Assembly (NCBI RefSeq): GCF_946222985.1
Contig: NZ_CAMIFY010000024.1
Span: forward strand, 1-37,480
Direction: 5' to 3'
Source of the DNA: an uncultured Corynebacterium sp.
Lineage (GTDB): Bacteria; Actinomycetota; Actinomycetes; Mycobacteriales; Mycobacteriaceae
Length of the DNA: 37,480 nt
In this document: piece after piece, positions 35,297 to 37,480 of the stretch
How the letters are laid out: each line of letters opens with the position of its first letter
Numbering within the stretch: position 1 is the first letter of the stretch
Notes under the pieces: model-generated
Told to the model about the DNA's origin: nothing
What the model saw: only the letters and a program-made list of their open reading frames with translations
The model's database searches: none
Translations under genes and position numbers: made by a program

Positions 35297-37480
35297 TCAT
35301 TCTTCGGCGGCGTCGGAGCCGACCGCGTCGATGTCGAACGCCTCGATCGGCGGGCACGAGCACATCAGGTTGCGGTCGCCGTAGGCATTGTCGATGCGCC
35401 GCACCGGCGGGAAGTACTTGTCCACGCGCAGCGAATCGACGGGGAACGCGGCCTTCTCGCGGGTGAACCGGCCGTGGGCGATCGCATCGTCGAAATCGCC
35501 GCGCAGCAGGCAGTTCGCCGTGAACGGCGCGGCGCGCAGCACGGAGTCCTCGGCGGTGACGTCGCCGGCGATGACCTCGTCGATCTCGGCGCGGATGGTG
35601 CGCATCGCCTCGATGAAGCGGTCCAGCTCGCCCTTGTCCTCCGACTCGGTGGGCTCGACCATCAACGTGCCGGGCACGGGGAACGCCAGCGTAGGCGCGT
35701 GGAACCCGAAATCCATGAGGCGCTTGGTCACGTCCTCGGCGGTGATGCCCGACTGCTTGGTCAGGTCGCGGACGTCGAGGATGCACTCGTGGGCGACGAG
35801 GCCGTTGTCGCCGACGTAGAGCGTCGGGAACGCGTCGGCCAGCGACTTCGAGATGTAGTTCGCGCCGACCAGCGCCATGCGCGATGCCTCGGCCATTCCC
35901 TCGGCGCCCATCATCGCGACGTATGCCCACGAGATCGGGAGCACTCCGGCCGAGCCGTAGCGCGCGGCGGAGACGGGTCGGCCCGACACGGCGTCGCGGC
36001 CGTCGTCGGAAAGCAGATCCCCGGCCAGCGGATCGGCGGGCAGGAAGGGAACGAGGTGCTCGGCCACGCACACCGGGCCCACGCCCGGGCCGCCGCCGCC
36101 GTGCGGGATGGTGAAGGTCTTGTGCAGGTTCAGGTGCGAGACGTCGCCGCCGAACTCGCCGGGCTGCGCGAGCCCGACCAGCGCGTTGAGGTTCGCCCCG
36201 TCGATGTAGACCTGCCCGCCGGCGTCGTGGACCTTCGCGCAGACCTCGCGGACGTGGCCCTCGAAGACGCCGTGGGTCGACGGGTAGGTGATCATGATCG
36301 CCGCGACGGACTCGCCGTGCTTGGCCAGCTTCTCGTCGAGGTCGCCCAGGTCGACGGAGCCGTCGTCGGCGTTGGCCACCGCGACGACCTTCAGGCCCGC
36401 CAGCGCCGCCGACGCGGCGTTGGTGCCGTGGGCCGACGCCGGGATGAGCACGATGTCGCGCTCCCCCTCGCCGTTGGCGACGTGGAAGCGGCGGATGGCC
36501 AGCAGCCCGGCGAACTCGCCCTGCGATCCGGCGTTGGGCTGCACGGACACCTTGGCGTAGCCGGTGATCCGCGCCAGGCGCTCCTCCAGATCGGCGATGA
36601 GCTCGAGCCATCCGACGGCCTGATCCTCCGGCGCCATCGGGTGGATGCCGGCGAATTCGGGCCACGTGATGGGCTCCATGGACACCGCGGCGTTGAGCTT
36701 CATGGTGCACGAGCCCAGCGGGATCATCGTGCGGTCCAGCGCCAGGTCACGGTCGGACAGGCGGCGCAGGTAGCGCATCATCTGCGTCTCGGAGCGGATG
36801 GTGCGGAAAATCGGGTGGGTCAGGATCTCGTCGTCGCGCAGGAGCCCGGCCAGCGGGCCGTCGTCCGGATTCCGCTTGGCGACGGCGCCGGCGACCACCT
36901 CGTCGCCGACCACGTCACCTCCGGCGATCGCGGCGGCCACGGCCGCCACGTCTCCGTCGGTGGTCGATTCGCCGACGGAGACGCCCACGACGTCGTCGGA
37001 GATGCGCCGCAGGTTGAACCCGGTCTCGACGGCGGCGGCGAGGACGACGTCGGCGCCGCAGCGGCCGGAGTCCGCGCGGGCGGAGACGTCGACGGCGACG
37101 GTGTCGAAGAACGTGTCGTGGACCGGCGCGAATCCGGCGTCGCGCACCAGGTCGGCCAGGGCGAGGGCGCGGGAGTGGACGGCCGCGGCGATCTCGCGCA
37201 GGCCCGTCGGCCCGTGCCACACGGCGTAGAACCCGGCCATGACGGCCAGCAGCGCCTGGGCGGTGCAGATGTTCGACGTCGCGCGGTCGCGGCGGATGTG
37301 CTGTTCGCGGGTCTGCAGGGCCAGGCGGTAGGCCGGGGCGCCGTCGGCGTCGACGGACACGCCGACCAGGCGGCCGGGCAGCTTGCGCTGCAGGGCCTCG
37401 GTGCAGGACATGAACGCCGCGTGCGGGCCGCCGAAGAACAGCGGCACGCCGAAGCGCTGGGCGGAGCCGACGGCGATGTC
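35297..37480 (-). CDS. gcvP: Glycine dehydrogenase (decarboxylating), P protein, partial
   Basis: The C-terminal 727 residues of the pyridoxal-phosphate-dependent P protein, which decarboxylates glycine and loads the aminomethyl group on the H protein. The reading frame is open to the window edge and begins DIAVGSAQRFG, so roughly 220-230 N-terminal residues are missing, judged by the usual length of about 950. The PLP lysine lies in HLNLHKTFTIPHGGGGPG (codon 36119-36121). MIPLGSCTMKLNAA and QPNAGSQGEFAGLLAI are family signatures. It is the first visible gene of gcvP-gcvT-gcvH; the upstream region, where a glycine riboswitch or promoter might be, is outside the window. GCTTTCCGACG lies at 36004-36014. 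Confidence 0.96.
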   Translation of the reverse strand, partial: DIAVGSAQRFGVPLFFGGPHAAFMSCTEALQRKLPGRLVGVSVDADGAPAYRLALQTREQHIRRDRATSNICTAQALLAVMAGFYAVWHGPTGLREIAAAVHSRALALADLVRDAGFAPVHDTFFDTVAVDVSARADSGRCGADVVLAAAVETGFNLRRISDDVVGVSVGESTTDGDVAAVAAAIAGGDVVGDEVVAGAVAKRNPDDGPLAGLLRDDEILTHPIFRTIRSETQMMRYLRRLSDRDLALDRTMIPLGSCTMKLNAAVSMEPITWPEFAGIHPMAPEDQAVGWLELIADLEERLARITGYAKVSVQPNAGSQGEFAGLLAIRRFHVANGEGERDIVLIPASAHGTNAASAALAGLKVVAVANADDGSVDLGDLDEKLAKHGESVAAIMITYPSTHGVFEGHVREVCAKVHDAGGQVYIDGANLNALVGLAQPGEFGGDVSHLNLHKTFTIPHGGGGPGVGPVCVAEHLVPFLPADPLAGDLLSDDGRDAVSGRPVSAARYGSAGVLPISWAYVAMMGAEGMAEASRMALVGANYISKSLADAFPTLYVGDNGLVAHECILDVRDLTKQSGITAEDVTKRLMDFGFHAPTLAFPVPGTLMVEPTESEDKGELDRFIEAMRTIRAEIDEVIAGDVTAEDSVLRAAPFTANCLLRGDFDDAIAHGRFTREKAAFPVDSLRVDKYFPPVRRIDNAYGDRNLMCSCPPIEAFDIDAVGSDAAEE

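Noticed and set aside
35297..37480. Glycine riboswitch for the gcv genes
   Set aside because: The 5' end of gcvP and its leader lie outside the window, so nothing can be said.

Overview
The window is a chromosomal segment from a high-G+C actinobacterium, most likely Corynebacterium or a close relative in the Corynebacteriales. The reasons are the codon usage, a mycobacterial-type two-domain LysX, the gltB-gltD and gcvP-gcvT-gcvH arrangements, and many genes whose start codon lies 6-7 nt after a TANNNT -10 hexamer (leaderless mRNAs, common in this order). I see no phage, transposase, CRISPR array, tRNA or rRNA. The genes are metabolic, envelope and DNA-repair functions; the less expected content lies in small sequence patterns.

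Layout. 1-6408: gltD and gltB (minus strand), the two subunits of NADPH glutamate synthase, ending at a tandem decamer repeat and a palindromic repeat element. 6783-12153 (plus): an exported HNH-nuclease-like lipoprotein, an acyl-CoA dehydrogenase/oxidase and an acyl-CoA synthetase (fatty-acid activation and first oxidation step). 12154-12631: a gene-free stretch with a terminator and a second, inverted copy of the palindromic element. 12632-15033 (minus): two short-chain dehydrogenases and a LysE/RhtB exporter. 15061-20193 (minus): a tight three-gene unit of lysX, an alpha/beta hydrolase, and a Tat-exported alpha/beta hydrolase lipoprotein. 20565-22265 (minus): an FUSC-type membrane protein, divergent from a FadH-like 2,4-dienoyl-CoA reductase (22337-24511). 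24604-27722: nitroreductase, Ogt and TrhA/hemolysin III (all minus), then tag (plus). 27741-30615 (minus): an alpha/beta-hydrolase homologue without its nucleophile serine, a cation diffusion facilitator and an amidohydrolase. 30707-33430 (plus): HrpB-type helicase. 33481-37480 (minus): gcvH, gcvT and the C-terminal three quarters of gcvP, cut by the window edge.

How the genes fit together. GltBD assimilates ammonia; the glycine cleavage genes feed one-carbon metabolism. FadD, the acyl-CoA dehydrogenase and FadH together could activate and oxidise saturated and unsaturated fatty acids. LysX modifies membrane lipid with lysine, and the two translationally coupled hydrolases may act on the same lipids (inference). 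Ogt and Tag are neighbouring alkylation-repair genes, here separately transcribed.

Most notable patterns: an 11-mer, GCTTTNCGACG, occurs 13 times and accounts for most GCTTT words in the window; a long palindromic intergenic element occurs twice in inverted orientation; Tag has lost three of the four zinc ligands known from E. coli; a predicted hydrolase carries Ala in place of the nucleophile Ser behind a perfect 16-bp palindrome; and a leaderless-looking promoter upstream of fadD leads straight into an AUG-UGA start-stop.
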